Source: Verrucomicrobiales bacterium
GTDB taxonomy: Bacteria; Verrucomicrobiota; Verrucomicrobiia; Limisphaerales; J093
Direction: 5' to 3'
NCBI GenBank assembly: GCA_024233215.1
Contig: JACKPW010000004.1
Coordinates: forward strand, 329,067 to 393,066
Length of the DNA stretch: 64,000 bases
Part shown: positions 1 to 8,850 of the stretch, in pieces
Layout: the number at the start of each line of letters is the position of its first letter
How positions within the stretch are numbered: position 1 is the first letter of the stretch
Made by a program: the position numbers and the translations under genes
The notes under the pieces: model-generated
The model's database searches: none
Seen by the model: only the letters and a program-made list of their open reading frames with translations
Told to the model about the DNA's origin: nothing

Positions 1-728
1 CGAACGCGAACACGATCATCATTGACCGTGCCGACCGGTTCGGGCTCAGCGATCTCTACCAACTGCGCGGCCGGGTCGGCCGTTACAAGCACCAGGCGTT
101 CGCCTATCTGCTGATCCCCCGACACGCCGGTCTGCTGGCGGACGCCCGCAAACGGATCGGTGCCATCCGGCAGTTCTCGGCCCCCGGGAGCGGGTTCAAG
201 ATCGCGATGCGCGACCTGGAAATCCGCGGCGCCGGCAACCTGCTGGGCAAGGAACAGAGCGGCCACATCACGGCGGTGGGTTTCGAGCTTTACTGCCAAT
301 TGCTGAAGGAGAGCGTGCATCGGTTGAAGGGCGAACCGTTGAAGCAGGCGCCGCACGTGACGCTGCGCCTGGACTTCCTCGACGTCACCGGCCTTGATCC
401 CGCCTATGTGCCGGAACCCCAGCAGCGCATCGAACTCCACCGCCGACTGGCGCAGCTCACCGAAGTCGCCGAGGTCGCTGCACTCCGGACGGAACTTCGC
501 GACCGGTTCGGCCCGATTCCGCCCGGCGTGGAACGGCTGCTGCAACTGGCGGAACTCCGGTTGCAGGCAGGCGCGAAACGGGTGGAGATCCTCGAGGTCC
601 GTGGCGACAAGCTCATGATCACGCGACGCGGCGATTACGTGATGGTGGGTGGCCGGTTCCCGCGGCTGCGCAAACCGGGCGCTGACGGACGCCTCCGGGA
701 GATTGCCTCGGTCCTGCGGGCCTTGTGA
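1..728 (+). CDS. mfd: Transcription-repair coupling factor Mfd, C-terminal part (cut by window start)
   Basis: The reading frame is open from base 3 and ends at TGA 726-728, so only the last ~241 residues are present. The protein is the ATP-dependent translocase that removes RNA polymerase stalled at DNA lesions and recruits UvrA. The visible part starts inside the second RecA-like helicase domain (DRADRFGLSDLYQLRGRVGR is the helicase motif VI region), continues through RDLEIRGAGNLLGKEQSGH, which is highly conserved in Mfd and RecG, and ends with the TRCF C-terminal domain that binds UvrA (from about PHVTLRLDF onward). The N-terminal UvrB-like and RNA polymerase-interaction domains lie outside the window. 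The der gene starts 49 bases downstream on the same strand. Confidence 0.95.
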   Translation, partial: NANTIIIDRADRFGLSDLYQLRGRVGRYKHQAFAYLLIPRHAGLLADARKRIGAIRQFSAPGSGFKIAMRDLEIRGAGNLLGKEQSGHITAVGFELYCQLLKESVHRLKGEPLKQAPHVTLRLDFLDVTGLDPAYVPEPQQRIELHRRLAQLTEVAEVAALRTELRDRFGPIPPGVERLLQLAELRLQAGAKRVEILEVRGDKLMITRRGDYVMVGGRFPRLRKPGADGRLREIASVLRAL

Positions 729-777
729 CCACGGATTTCCCTTTCGTCGGTTGGAGCCCTTCCGCATCCTCGCTGGC

Positions 778-2412
778 ATGACGCCAACCGTGGCCATCGT
801 CGGACGTCCCAACGTCGGCAAATCCGCTCTCTTCAACCGCCTGGCAGGCCGGCGGATCGCCATCGTGCACGACCAACCCGGTGTGACGCGGGACCGCATC
901 AGCGCGGAGGTCGAGGTCCTGGGCCGCCCCTTCACCCTGATCGACACGGGGGGCATCGGGCTCCTTTCCGGGGAGAAGACGGGCGATCCGATCGTGCAGG
1001 CGGCCATGGCCCAGGTGCGGGTGGCGATCGACACGGCGGATCTCATCGTGTTCGTGGTGAACGTGCGGGAGGGGATTGTGCCGCTGGACCAGGAGGTAAC
1101 CCAGCAACTGCGCCAGTCGGCACGCCCGGTGGTGCTCGTGGTGAACAAGGTGGACCATGACGGTGACGAGATGGCGGTGGCGGAGTTCGCCGGCCTGGGC
1201 TTTCCGACGCCACTTCCGGTAAGCGCCATTCACGGTCGGGGCATCGACGCGCTCTCGCGGGCCATCCTGGCGGCACTTCCGGCATCAGCAGCCCAGGAAC
1301 TGCCTCCCGCGCCTGGCGGCGAAGAGCCGTTGGCCGGAGAGGGTGTGCCGGAGGAGGCGGGGGCGTTGGTGAACGCCGTTTCGCCACGGCGGGGGGAGGG
1401 CGGTCCGCTGAAGCTCGCCTTTGTGGGGCGGCCCAACGTCGGCAAATCCTCCCTGGTCAACGCGCTCACCCGGTCGGAGCGGGTGGTGGTCAGCCCGGTA
1501 CCGGGAACCACCCGGGATTCGGTGGATGTTCCCCTGGAGATCACCACCGAGGGTCGCACGGAACGGTACCTGCTCATCGACACGGCGGGGATGCGCAAGA
1601 GCCGACGAGTCAAGGACTCGATCGAATTCTACAGTGTGCGGCGGGCGGAGGATTCAATCGGGCGGGCGGACCTCGTGGTGTTCACGCTGGACGCGGAGTC
1701 CGGCATTCTTGAGCAGGACAAGAAGATCGCGGACAAGATCGTCGAGGCGCACAAGGCATGCGTGGTGGTGGTAAACAAGTGGGATATCTACGCGGAGAAG
1801 GTGGCGGCGGTGCGCGACCAACTCCAGCGACAGACCAAGGGCGGCCGGTTGCCGCCGGATGCCCCGCCGACGACCCTCGGGGAGTTCTCCGCGTGGGTGA
1901 AGGAGAAGCTGTTCTTCCTGAGTTACGCGCCCGTGGTCTTCACCTCCGCCACCGAGGGTCTGCACCTGGACCGCCTGCTGGAGGCAGTGCGCTTTGTGGC
2001 GGACCAACTCCGCCAGACGATTCCCACCGCTCTGCTCAATCGCACGCTGCAGGGAGCGATTGAGCGACGCCAACCTCTGAGTGCGACCGGCAGCCGGCTG
2101 CGGTTCTTCTACGCCACCCAGATCGGTCAGGCGCCCCCACGGTTCTTGCTCTTCGTCAACAAGTCGGAGCTGTTTGCCCCAACCTACGTGAAGTACCTCG
2201 CCGGAGAACTGCGGAAGGCGTTTGGGTTCGAGGGCTGCCCGGTCCTGATCCACGCGCGGGCCCGGCCCAAGAAAGTCGACTTCAAGAGCCAGCCAACCCG
2301 GGGAAAAGGTCCCGGCCGCAATGCGCGCACCTCCGCCCCGAGAAGGGCCGGCGCCAAAACACGGCGCCCCAAACCGGACCGAGCCCGGCCGGGACGCTCG
2401 CGTGGTTCATGA
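778..2412 (+). CDS. der: Ribosome-associated GTPase Der (EngA)
   Basis: A 544-residue double GTPase needed for assembly of the 50S ribosomal subunit. Two G domains in tandem are visible: GRPNVGKS near residue 9 with DTGG and NKVD, and a second GRPNVGKSSLVN near residue 217 with DTAGMRK and NKWD. A KH-like domain follows (about 430-505). The chosen ATG gives the canonical MTPTVAIVGRPNVGKS start; the frame is open further upstream but that part is not Der-like. Der is usually 440-490 residues. The extra length here is a Pro/Glu/Gly linker between the G domains (about 175-212), a short insert in the second G domain, and a very basic Arg/Pro/Lys-rich C-terminal tail that may bind rRNA. It converges with the next gene. 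Confidence 0.96.
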   Translation: MTPTVAIVGRPNVGKSALFNRLAGRRIAIVHDQPGVTRDRISAEVEVLGRPFTLIDTGGIGLLSGEKTGDPIVQAAMAQVRVAIDTADLIVFVVNVREGIVPLDQEVTQQLRQSARPVVLVVNKVDHDGDEMAVAEFAGLGFPTPLPVSAIHGRGIDALSRAILAALPASAAQELPPAPGGEEPLAGEGVPEEAGALVNAVSPRRGEGGPLKLAFVGRPNVGKSSLVNALTRSERVVVSPVPGTTRDSVDVPLEITTEGRTERYLLIDTAGMRKSRRVKDSIEFYSVRRAEDSIGRADLVVFTLDAESGILEQDKKIADKIVEAHKACVVVVNKWDIYAEKVAAVRDQLQRQTKGGRLPPDAPPTTLGEFSAWVKEKLFFLSYAPVVFTSATEGLHLDRLLEAVRFVADQLRQTIPTALLNRTLQGAIERRQPLSATGSRLRFFYATQIGQAPPRFLLFVNKSELFAPTYVKYLAGELRKAFGFEGCPVLIHARARPKKVDFKSQPTRGKGPGRNARTSAPRRAGAKTRRPKPDRARPGRSRGS

Positions 2413-2449
2413 GTCTTCCGGAGATGCCCCCCGGGTCGGGGTCGGGCGG

Positions 2450-4879
2450 CTACCTGAGTTCGGCGCGGTAATACCGCATCGGCTCACTGATCGAGTCCGG
2501 ATCCTGCCAGACAAACGAACCATCCGGGGTGGCATCGGTATGGGCGTCCGTCCAGTGAATCAGATCAGGGGAGGTTTGGATGGCGTAGGTCCGCCCCGGT
2601 CGCCCCTGCACGACGATTTGGACGATGCCCAGCGGCAGATGGGCGATGCTGAGGGAAGCCGCCAGCGAACTGTCTGCCAACGGCAGATACAGGTTGTCGA
2701 TGAACGCAGAATCCAGACCGGCACCGAAGTTGGCGTCCTTGCTGTAGCGCCATTCGAGTCGGTTGGTCCCTTCGGGAACGGGGAAGAGGAACGTCTGCCA
2801 GGGGACATTGCCGCTCCAGCGCCCCTGCGGAACCCCGTTGAGGAAGAACTCGAGGACGTCAAAGCCCTTCTCGGAGTTGACCATGAAGCCGAATGAGCCC
2901 GTGCCCTCGATCATCGTCGTGGTGAGGATCAGGGCGCCGAAGTCGTCATCCTGCATCGGACCGGAGCGCGCAGCATACCTGCCGGACTGGGCGTACTTGT
3001 CCTGGACGAACCACTCTGAGCCCCCCTCGAGGCTCCAGGGCAGGTTGCCGAACCCCCCGGACTCGAAGTCCTCCGTGAAACTGATGACACGGAAGCGCGG
3101 CGCCAGCAGATAGTTCTGGTCCATGGTCAGGACCAGCGGATTCTCCGTCCCCGTCACGGTGCCTTCCCACCCGTCAAACACGAAGTCGCGCGAAGGCAGG
3201 GCGGTAACCGGCTGCAAGGTCCCGGCGAGAAACAGCCCCGCCGGAGGGGTCACAGTCCCTCCCAGCATCGACGTGTAGTTGATGCTGAAATAGTCCTCCG
3301 TCGTGGCAAATGAGTAGTCGAGCGAAATGTCGCCCCACTCCCCGCCGTAGCCGTCCACGGCGAGGTGATAGGTCACTCCCGATTCAAGGCCCGTGACGAT
3401 CTCGCTGTATCCGCTGCCGGGAGTGGCGTCATCGTTCTCAGCCACGAGAGTCAGGTTGGTGACCGAGTCCCCGGTGTAGACCGCCAGGAGAGTATCGAAG
3501 GAGGAGTCCGCCGTCGTGAGGGAGAACAGGCCCTGGGCCGGCGCCTGAAAGGTGTACCAGATGGAATGCCCGCCGTCGTTGCCGCCGTGCGGCGGTTCGC
3601 CCTCCTCCTTCGTGGCGCGCTCGTTGACGGCATCGATGTGCCCCCCGAGGTCGGTCAGCAGGATCGAGCTGTCAAACAGGTCGTTCGTGGGATTCATGTA
3701 ACGAACGATCACCGTGTCCGCCGGGCTCATGTGACCCGCCCAATCAAACGCGACGGCCTTCACAATGTTGGTGCCCGGGGGAAGTGTCAGGCGGGCCGAC
3801 CAGTTCTGCAATCCGTCCGCCAACAACGGCGCCCCGTTGTTCACCGAGACCTCCACGCGTTCAAGCCCCGTGGGAAACGGCTCGCCGTCCTTGGCGGTGC
3901 CACTGACAAGGACGTCCGGCACATCCACCAGGGTTTCGGACCCGGGCGCGAGAATCGTCACCACCGGCGGGAGCACGTCCGGCAACCAACCCGGGGCGAC
4001 CCGCAACCGCACGTCCCCCTCGTCGCCGGCGCTAATGCTGGAGATGGCTATGCGGTAGGTGGTCCCGACCTCGGCGAGGAAGTTCACATTGGCCTGCTGG
4101 TTGTGTTGTTCATCCCAGGTGGAACTGGCCACCGGCTCCAAGGCGTCCAGCGTGCCGCCCCGGTAGACCGCCACCACCGGATCGAAGGAACTGCCCGCGG
4201 TGTCGATGAGGACGTTCGTGGAGACGGGGGACGACCAGTTCCACCAGATGGAGGCGTCGACCCCCGCGACCTCGGCGTGCAGGGGTTCGGCAGGGGGTTC
4301 CAGGCTCGCCCAGTTGTTGGTGGCGAGGATCAACTCGCCGGCCGAAAGCACCTTGATTGCGTTGGTGAAATTGTCGTTCGGGGGGCGGACGACGACGATG
4401 TATTCGACCTCGTTGGTGGAAAAGACCAGCGCGTCCGGGTCGAGTTCCCCCATGTCGTTGGTGGCACTGAGGGGCAGGCCCTGGCTGACGAACGTCAGCG
4501 TCATGGTGGTGCTGGCCGGCAGGGCGGGCACGTTGATCTCGCCGCTGAAGGTGCCGTCGTCCGCGGTGTCGTCGGGAGGATTGCCATCATCCAGAAAGTC
4601 CTTTGGCCCCGGGGCGGGCGGCTGGAGCTGCACCATGAGGTTGGTGAATGAGGAGGCGTTCCCCACCTTGACGGTGATCAACTCCACGGTCTGGGTCACC
4701 ATCACCGTACTGGGGGGAGGCGCGATGGTGATGTTCAGGGCGGGAGGCGGTTCGGGTTCGGCCGAAAGCCGCAAGACGCCCGCCAGGAGGATCGCCACGC
4801 CCCAGCAGGGGACGAGGTAGAGGGACGTTCCGGTCAGAGAACCGGGTTGTGACTGACGGAGACGGGGTGCTTTCTTCAT
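2450..4879 (-). CDS. Secreted multidomain protein related to the tail of the neighbouring subtilase
   Basis: A predicted exported protein of about 809 residues; function not recognised. The ATG at 4879 gives MKKAPRLRQ followed by a hydrophobic stretch ending LRLSAEPEPP, a plausible signal peptide; an ATG two codons upstream is equally possible. In order it shows an N-terminal Ig-like/invasin-type region, two pre-peptidase-C-like domains (each with Trp-rich strands, DTAGSSFD or TADSSFD, and AVYxGD), an Ig-like domain between them, an InlB-type B repeat (GGTVTPPAG...VFDGWEGTV), a lectin-like sandwich ending FIDNLYLPL, and a C-terminal module with TYAIQTSPDLIHW and YYRAELR. Nearly the same arrangement forms the C-terminal half of the protease encoded just upstream (5.1-8.8 kb), so the two are paralogues and this one lacks a catalytic domain. 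It lies downstream of a terminator and may have its own promoter. Confidence 0.85.
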   Translation of the reverse strand: MKKAPRLRQSQPGSLTGTSLYLVPCWGVAILLAGVLRLSAEPEPPPALNITIAPPPSTVMVTQTVELITVKVGNASSFTNLMVQLQPPAPGPKDFLDDGNPPDDTADDGTFSGEINVPALPASTTMTLTFVSQGLPLSATNDMGELDPDALVFSTNEVEYIVVVRPPNDNFTNAIKVLSAGELILATNNWASLEPPAEPLHAEVAGVDASIWWNWSSPVSTNVLIDTAGSSFDPVVAVYRGGTLDALEPVASSTWDEQHNQQANVNFLAEVGTTYRIAISSISAGDEGDVRLRVAPGWLPDVLPPVVTILAPGSETLVDVPDVLVSGTAKDGEPFPTGLERVEVSVNNGAPLLADGLQNWSARLTLPPGTNIVKAVAFDWAGHMSPADTVIVRYMNPTNDLFDSSILLTDLGGHIDAVNERATKEEGEPPHGGNDGGHSIWYTFQAPAQGLFSLTTADSSFDTLLAVYTGDSVTNLTLVAENDDATPGSGYSEIVTGLESGVTYHLAVDGYGGEWGDISLDYSFATTEDYFSINYTSMLGGTVTPPAGLFLAGTLQPVTALPSRDFVFDGWEGTVTGTENPLVLTMDQNYLLAPRFRVISFTEDFESGGFGNLPWSLEGGSEWFVQDKYAQSGRYAARSGPMQDDDFGALILTTTMIEGTGSFGFMVNSEKGFDVLEFFLNGVPQGRWSGNVPWQTFLFPVPEGTNRLEWRYSKDANFGAGLDSAFIDNLYLPLADSSLAASLSIAHLPLGIVQIVVQGRPGRTYAIQTSPDLIHWTDAHTDATPDGSFVWQDPDSISEPMRYYRAELR

Positions 4880-4993
4880 GAGCATTTGATCGACCGTGTC
4901 ATCGGTTGGCGATCCGACTTGAGGGAGAATCCCAGCAGGATTCATTCCCATCTTTGTTAATTCACAGCATCAGACGGCCGGGATTTCAGCGCA

Positions 4994-5030
4994 CAAAAGC
5001 ACATCGGGCCGGAGGAACGCTCCGGCCCGA
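4994..5030 (-). terminator. Rho-independent terminator after the subtilase gene
   Basis: A perfect 11-bp inverted repeat (TCGGGCCGGAG and CTCCGGCCCGA, loop GAACG) at 5004-5030. Read on the minus strand it is followed by a short T tract at 4995-4998. It lies 36 bases after the protease stop codon and before the next gene, as expected for an intrinsic terminator of the 15.4-5.1 kb gene group. Confidence 0.75.
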
Positions 5031-5065
5031 ACGCACACACATCCCATGCGGATGCCCGGGACGGT

Positions 5066-8000
5066 CTACTGCGCCACTCGTGCCCGATAGTAGCGCTGCT
5101 GCTTCATTGCGCCCTCGGGCTCGGTATACTGCAACACACCCTGCGCTGCGATGTTGGTGAGGACGCCCCGCCAGGGGCCGCTCACCCGGTCCGCGCCCTG
5201 GATGATGTAGGTCTGATTGACCTGGCCCTCCAGCAGTACCTGCATGCGTCCGTCGTAGAGTTCACGCAGGCTGAGCAGCGCGGGCTGGTCGGGATCGGCA
5301 GGCAGGATCAGGGGGAGATCGACGTTGTCGATGAAAACCGCATCCATCCCGGCGAACTCGCGCGAATCCTTGACATACCGCCATTCCAGCGTGTGACTGC
5401 CGGCCGCGATGAGGAACTGGTAGTTCGCCCACGCCTGCTCTCCGCTCATTTTGTCCATCAGGCGGCCGTCCACGTAGAACTGGAAGAAGTCCCAGTCCCC
5501 TTCGGTGCTGACCCGGACATCGAAAGTGCCCATGCCGGCCCGGAAGTTCCCTGACAGCAGCATCGCGCTGGTTTGATTGTCCCCGATGGGCCCGGAGCGG
5601 GCGGCGTAGGTTCCGCCGAACGCCTCTGCATCCGTGATCTCCCAAGGTTGATTGCCCCCGAAAGTCCAGGGAAGATTGGAGAAGTCTCCGGTCTCGAAAT
5701 CATCACTGTGCGCCGCCACGGCAAACCCGGCCTCGATGGTGAGGTCCCCGTTGATCACCAGGCTCAGTGGGTTGTCCGCCGGGAGGTTCAGGCTGCCCGT
5801 CCAACCGCTGAAGACGTAGGTGGCCTCGGGATTGGCAGTGAGGGTGAGCGTGGAGCCGGCCACGATATCGTAGCGACCCGGCGCCGGAAGCGTCGACCCT
5901 CCGGCGGTCGCGGTGATGGTGACGGAGTAGGTGTTCGTGGTCGCGAAGGCGTAGTTCAAGACAGCGTTCCCGAAGGCGCCGCCGTAGCCATCCACGGCAA
6001 TGCGGTATTCCAACCCGCCCTGGATGGCGGTGCTGATCTTGCTGTGCCGGACCGTCGACGTGGCGTCGTCGTTCTGAGCAACCGAGGTCAGGTGGTTTAC
6101 CCGGTCACCCAGGTAGAGGCCGAGCAGGGTGTCGAAATCCGACCCCTCGGTATCGAGGCTCAACACCCCGTTGTCCGCGGCCTTGAAGGTCCACCAGACG
6201 GAGCGCCCACCATCGTTGCCCCCGTGCAGCGGCTCGTCGTATTCCTTGGAAGCGTTGGTGGTATCCGCGGTCCCCATACCGTCGTTATCCGACAGATAGA
6301 AGGGACTGGACGGGCTCAGCACGGTGCCGAACACGTCGTTGGGGGGATCGTTCGGGGCAAAGTAAACCGTGATGGTGGTGGGATCGGAGATGTTCTCCGC
6401 CCGGTCCGAGCCCCAGACCGAGATGGTGTTCTCGCCGTTTCGCAGGATCAGTCCGACGTGCCAATCGGTGGTGCCGATGGCAGAAATCGGCGTCCCCCCG
6501 TTCAAGCGCACGAGGACCTCCTGCACGGCGGATGCGTGGGGCTCCGGATCAAACGCGGTCCCCATCACCTCAATGTCCCGGGTCGTGAACAAGGTGCCAT
6601 CGACGGGAGAGGAAAAGCGGGTCACCGGCGGCACCGAGTCGGGCCGGCCGTTCGGCTGAACCCGGAGGCGGATCGTGCCAAAGCCATTGGTATCCACGCC
6701 CGCCACCTGGATCCGATAGGTTCCCCCCTTCTTCGCGGCGAAGGTGGTGTAAGCCTGCTTCTTGCCGTCGACGTCATCGGCCGAGGCGACCTCCTCCAGC
6801 ACCTCGAGGTCCGCTCCGGTATAGACGGCAATCGCGGTGTCGAAGGAACTCCCGGCGGTGTCGACGATGGCGGCGCTGTTCTCGGATGGTGACCAAGTCC
6901 ACCAGAGCGATTTCAGGGCATTGGTATTGCCGGCGGGATAGGGTTCGTACATCTCCAGCGTGGCGTAGGTATTGGTCGCCGAGATGCTGTTTTCCCCCCA
7001 CACCCCGGCGGCGGGAACCTTGTCCGGAGAGGCGAAGGGATCGTTCCGCGGTCGTTCGACAATGTAGTAGGTGATGAGGTTCGTGTAGGGAACCTTGCCC
7101 GGCGCGGTCACGTTCAGGGTGAAATCCAGGACACTGTTGAACGGGGCATTGGTGTACGGCGTCAGGTCCATGAGCGCGCTGTAGATGTGGTCATTGGTGA
7201 CCACGTCCGGGGCTTGACCGTCGTTCAGGAAATTCAGCGTGAAGGTCGTGCCGTTGGTGTTGGGCATCTCGGCCCACACGGTGGCGTTCGTGATTCCGAA
7301 GAGGTCATTCACCTGAACGAACACCGGCAAGGCGGCACTCAGCAGAACCGCGGAGTCATCCCGCGGATCGATCGTCACCTCCAACTCGCCATCCGGATTG
7401 GCATTGAGGGCCTGATACGCGTTGACCCGGCCACCGGTCACGGTCCGACCCTTAAGGTCATCGACCGGAACGGTGGTCTGCATCATACGCTCCTTCACCT
7501 CGAGCATCGGTGCCGTCGGGTGGGCGCTCCAAATCAGCGCGGCCACGCCAACGACGTGCGGGCAAGCCATGCTCGTGCCGCTCATCACCTCGTAGTCGAG
7601 GTCCGAGCCGTATCCGCAGGAGTAGATGTCGACGCCGGGGGCGCCCATATCGACCGTGACGAGACCGTAGTTCGAGAAGTAGGCGATCTGGTCTTTGCGA
7701 TCCAGAGCCGCCACGGAGACGATGTTCTCGACGTCGTAGGAGGCGGGGAACGCGGGGATCAGATCATTGTCGTTGGATTCATTGCCCGCGGCCGCGACGA
7801 ACAGGACGCCGTTGGTGGACGCCCCGATGATCGAGTCGCGTTGGAGGCTGCTGAAGGCATACCCGCCGTAGCTGTTGTTCAGCACCTGGGCCTTCATCCG
7901 GACGGCGTAGTCCACGCCTTCAATGATGTCGCTCGTGAAGATGCCGGTGGCCCCGCCAATCTTCGCCGCCAGCAACCGCACCCGCCACGCCACCCCGACA

Positions 8001-8392
8001 TGTCGTCCGGAGTCATTGGCGGAGGCGCCAATGGTGCCGGCCACGTGCGTACCGTGTCCCACGTCGTCCCAAGGATCACCGGACCCGGTCATCATGTTGG
8101 CGCCGTAGACGTCATCCACGTAGCCGTTCTGGTCGTCATCAATCCCGTTGCCCGGGATTTCACCCGGATTCACCCACATCCTGCGACGCAGGTCCTGGTG
8201 GGTGTAACGGATGCCTGAGTCCACAACGCCGACGATGACGTTGGTCGAACCGGTGGTGATGTCCCACGCGTTGTTGTCGGCATTATTCGGATCGGTGAGG
8301 ACGTCCGCACCGGTGGCACCGCCACTCTGCCCCAAGTTCCGCAGGCCCCACAGGGTGCCGTCGACGTAGGCGGCGTCGGTGGGCTCCGTCAA
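5066..8392 (-). CDS. Subtilisin-like (S8) serine protease, catalytic and C-terminal part
   Basis: A secreted peptidase with a complete catalytic triad. In this 1,108-residue segment Asp58 lies in VVDSGI, His113 in GHGTHVAG, Ser274 in SGTSMACPH, and the oxyanion Asn204 in AAGNE. After the catalytic domain (to about 330) come an invasin-like region, two pre-peptidase-C-like domains, an Ig-like domain, an InlB-type repeat (TYVFSGWTG), a lectin-like sandwich (FIDNVDLPL) and the C-terminal module ending RYYRARVAQ. The apparent TTG start is an artefact. Upstream codons in the same frame read GVFRYVEPDWHADWEL, the typical junction between prodomain and mature S8 enzyme, and join to the prodomain encoded at 8389-8775 if one base is added in the CTCGGGG run near 8440. 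This and the next entry are therefore one gene with a single-base frameshift, either a sequencing error or a recent mutation. Confidence 0.9.
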   Translation of the reverse strand: MTEPTDAAYVDGTLWGLRNLGQSGGATGADVLTDPNNADNNAWDITTGSTNVIVGVVDSGIRYTHQDLRRRMWVNPGEIPGNGIDDDQNGYVDDVYGANMMTGSGDPWDDVGHGTHVAGTIGASANDSGRHVGVAWRVRLLAAKIGGATGIFTSDIIEGVDYAVRMKAQVLNNSYGGYAFSSLQRDSIIGASTNGVLFVAAAGNESNDNDLIPAFPASYDVENIVSVAALDRKDQIAYFSNYGLVTVDMGAPGVDIYSCGYGSDLDYEVMSGTSMACPHVVGVAALIWSAHPTAPMLEVKERMMQTTVPVDDLKGRTVTGGRVNAYQALNANPDGELEVTIDPRDDSAVLLSAALPVFVQVNDLFGITNATVWAEMPNTNGTTFTLNFLNDGQAPDVVTNDHIYSALMDLTPYTNAPFNSVLDFTLNVTAPGKVPYTNLITYYIVERPRNDPFASPDKVPAAGVWGENSISATNTYATLEMYEPYPAGNTNALKSLWWTWSPSENSAAIVDTAGSSFDTAIAVYTGADLEVLEEVASADDVDGKKQAYTTFAAKKGGTYRIQVAGVDTNGFGTIRLRVQPNGRPDSVPPVTRFSSPVDGTLFTTRDIEVMGTAFDPEPHASAVQEVLVRLNGGTPISAIGTTDWHVGLILRNGENTISVWGSDRAENISDPTTITVYFAPNDPPNDVFGTVLSPSSPFYLSDNDGMGTADTTNASKEYDEPLHGGNDGGRSVWWTFKAADNGVLSLDTEGSDFDTLLGLYLGDRVNHLTSVAQNDDATSTVRHSKISTAIQGGLEYRIAVDGYGGAFGNAVLNYAFATTNTYSVTITATAGGSTLPAPGRYDIVAGSTLTLTANPEATYVFSGWTGSLNLPADNPLSLVINGDLTIEAGFAVAAHSDDFETGDFSNLPWTFGGNQPWEITDAEAFGGTYAARSGPIGDNQTSAMLLSGNFRAGMGTFDVRVSTEGDWDFFQFYVDGRLMDKMSGEQAWANYQFLIAAGSHTLEWRYVKDSREFAGMDAVFIDNVDLPLILPADPDQPALLSLRELYDGRMQVLLEGQVNQTYIIQGADRVSGPWRGVLTNIAAQGVLQYTEPEGAMKQQRYYRARVAQ

Positions 8393-8775
8393 CTCCCAGT
8401 CCGCATGCCAGTCGGGCTCGACGTAGCGGAAGACCCCGAGGCTCGCAGGATCTCGATTCTCGAGAGGAGCCGTTCGGCCTGGGCTACGGGATCCGGTTCG
8501 CCGGAAGCGCTCAATGCCACCGGGCTGTCCAGTTCAAGCACCACGCCGCCCGGGACCAGGCCGACCTGGCGTCGGGTCGTCAGTCCAAGACCGCGGAGGG
8601 TGGCCTGCGTGGCCGAGCTTGCCAGTCCCTGCGCATCCGCATAGCGCGCCAGAATCCGCGTCGGATGGGCCTTGAGTCCATCGATTTCCACGAGGACCGG
8701 CGTGGCGTCCGCGGCGATCGCCGCGGCACTCAACAACCCGGCCAAGGCCAGGGAGAATGAACATCTCATCAACAT
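8389..8775 (-). CDS. Signal peptide and inhibitor prodomain of the S8 protease (frameshifted 5' part)
   Basis: The N-terminal piece of the protease gene. The ATG at 8775 (or 8769) gives MLMRCSFSLALAGLLSAAAIAADA, a clear signal peptide. The next ~85 residues are prodomain-like (ILARYADAQGL, TRRQVGLVPGGVVLELD, AERLLSRIEILRAS). After ILRAS the frame departs into an unrelated tail and stops at 8389. The +1 frame instead gives GVFRYVEPDW, which is what should follow in an S8 proenzyme. The upstream neighbour ends 13 bases before the longest possible start, so this gene is probably co-transcribed with the genes from 15.4 kb down. Confidence 0.8.
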   Translation of the reverse strand: MLMRCSFSLALAGLLSAAAIAADATPVLVEIDGLKAHPTRILARYADAQGLASSATQATLRGLGLTTRRQVGLVPGGVVLELDSPVALSASGEPDPVAQAERLLSRIEILRASGSSATSSPTGMRTGS

Positions 8776-8850
8776 ACTCGCAATCGTTTCGCAATCGCCG
8801 GCCGATCCCATCGGGCATCCCCCATGAACCGACACCACGACATAGGGCCA

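Noticed and set aside
649..777. Longer N-terminus for Der starting at 649
   Set aside because: The extra residues overlap mfd and are not conserved-looking; the ATG at 778 gives the canonical start.
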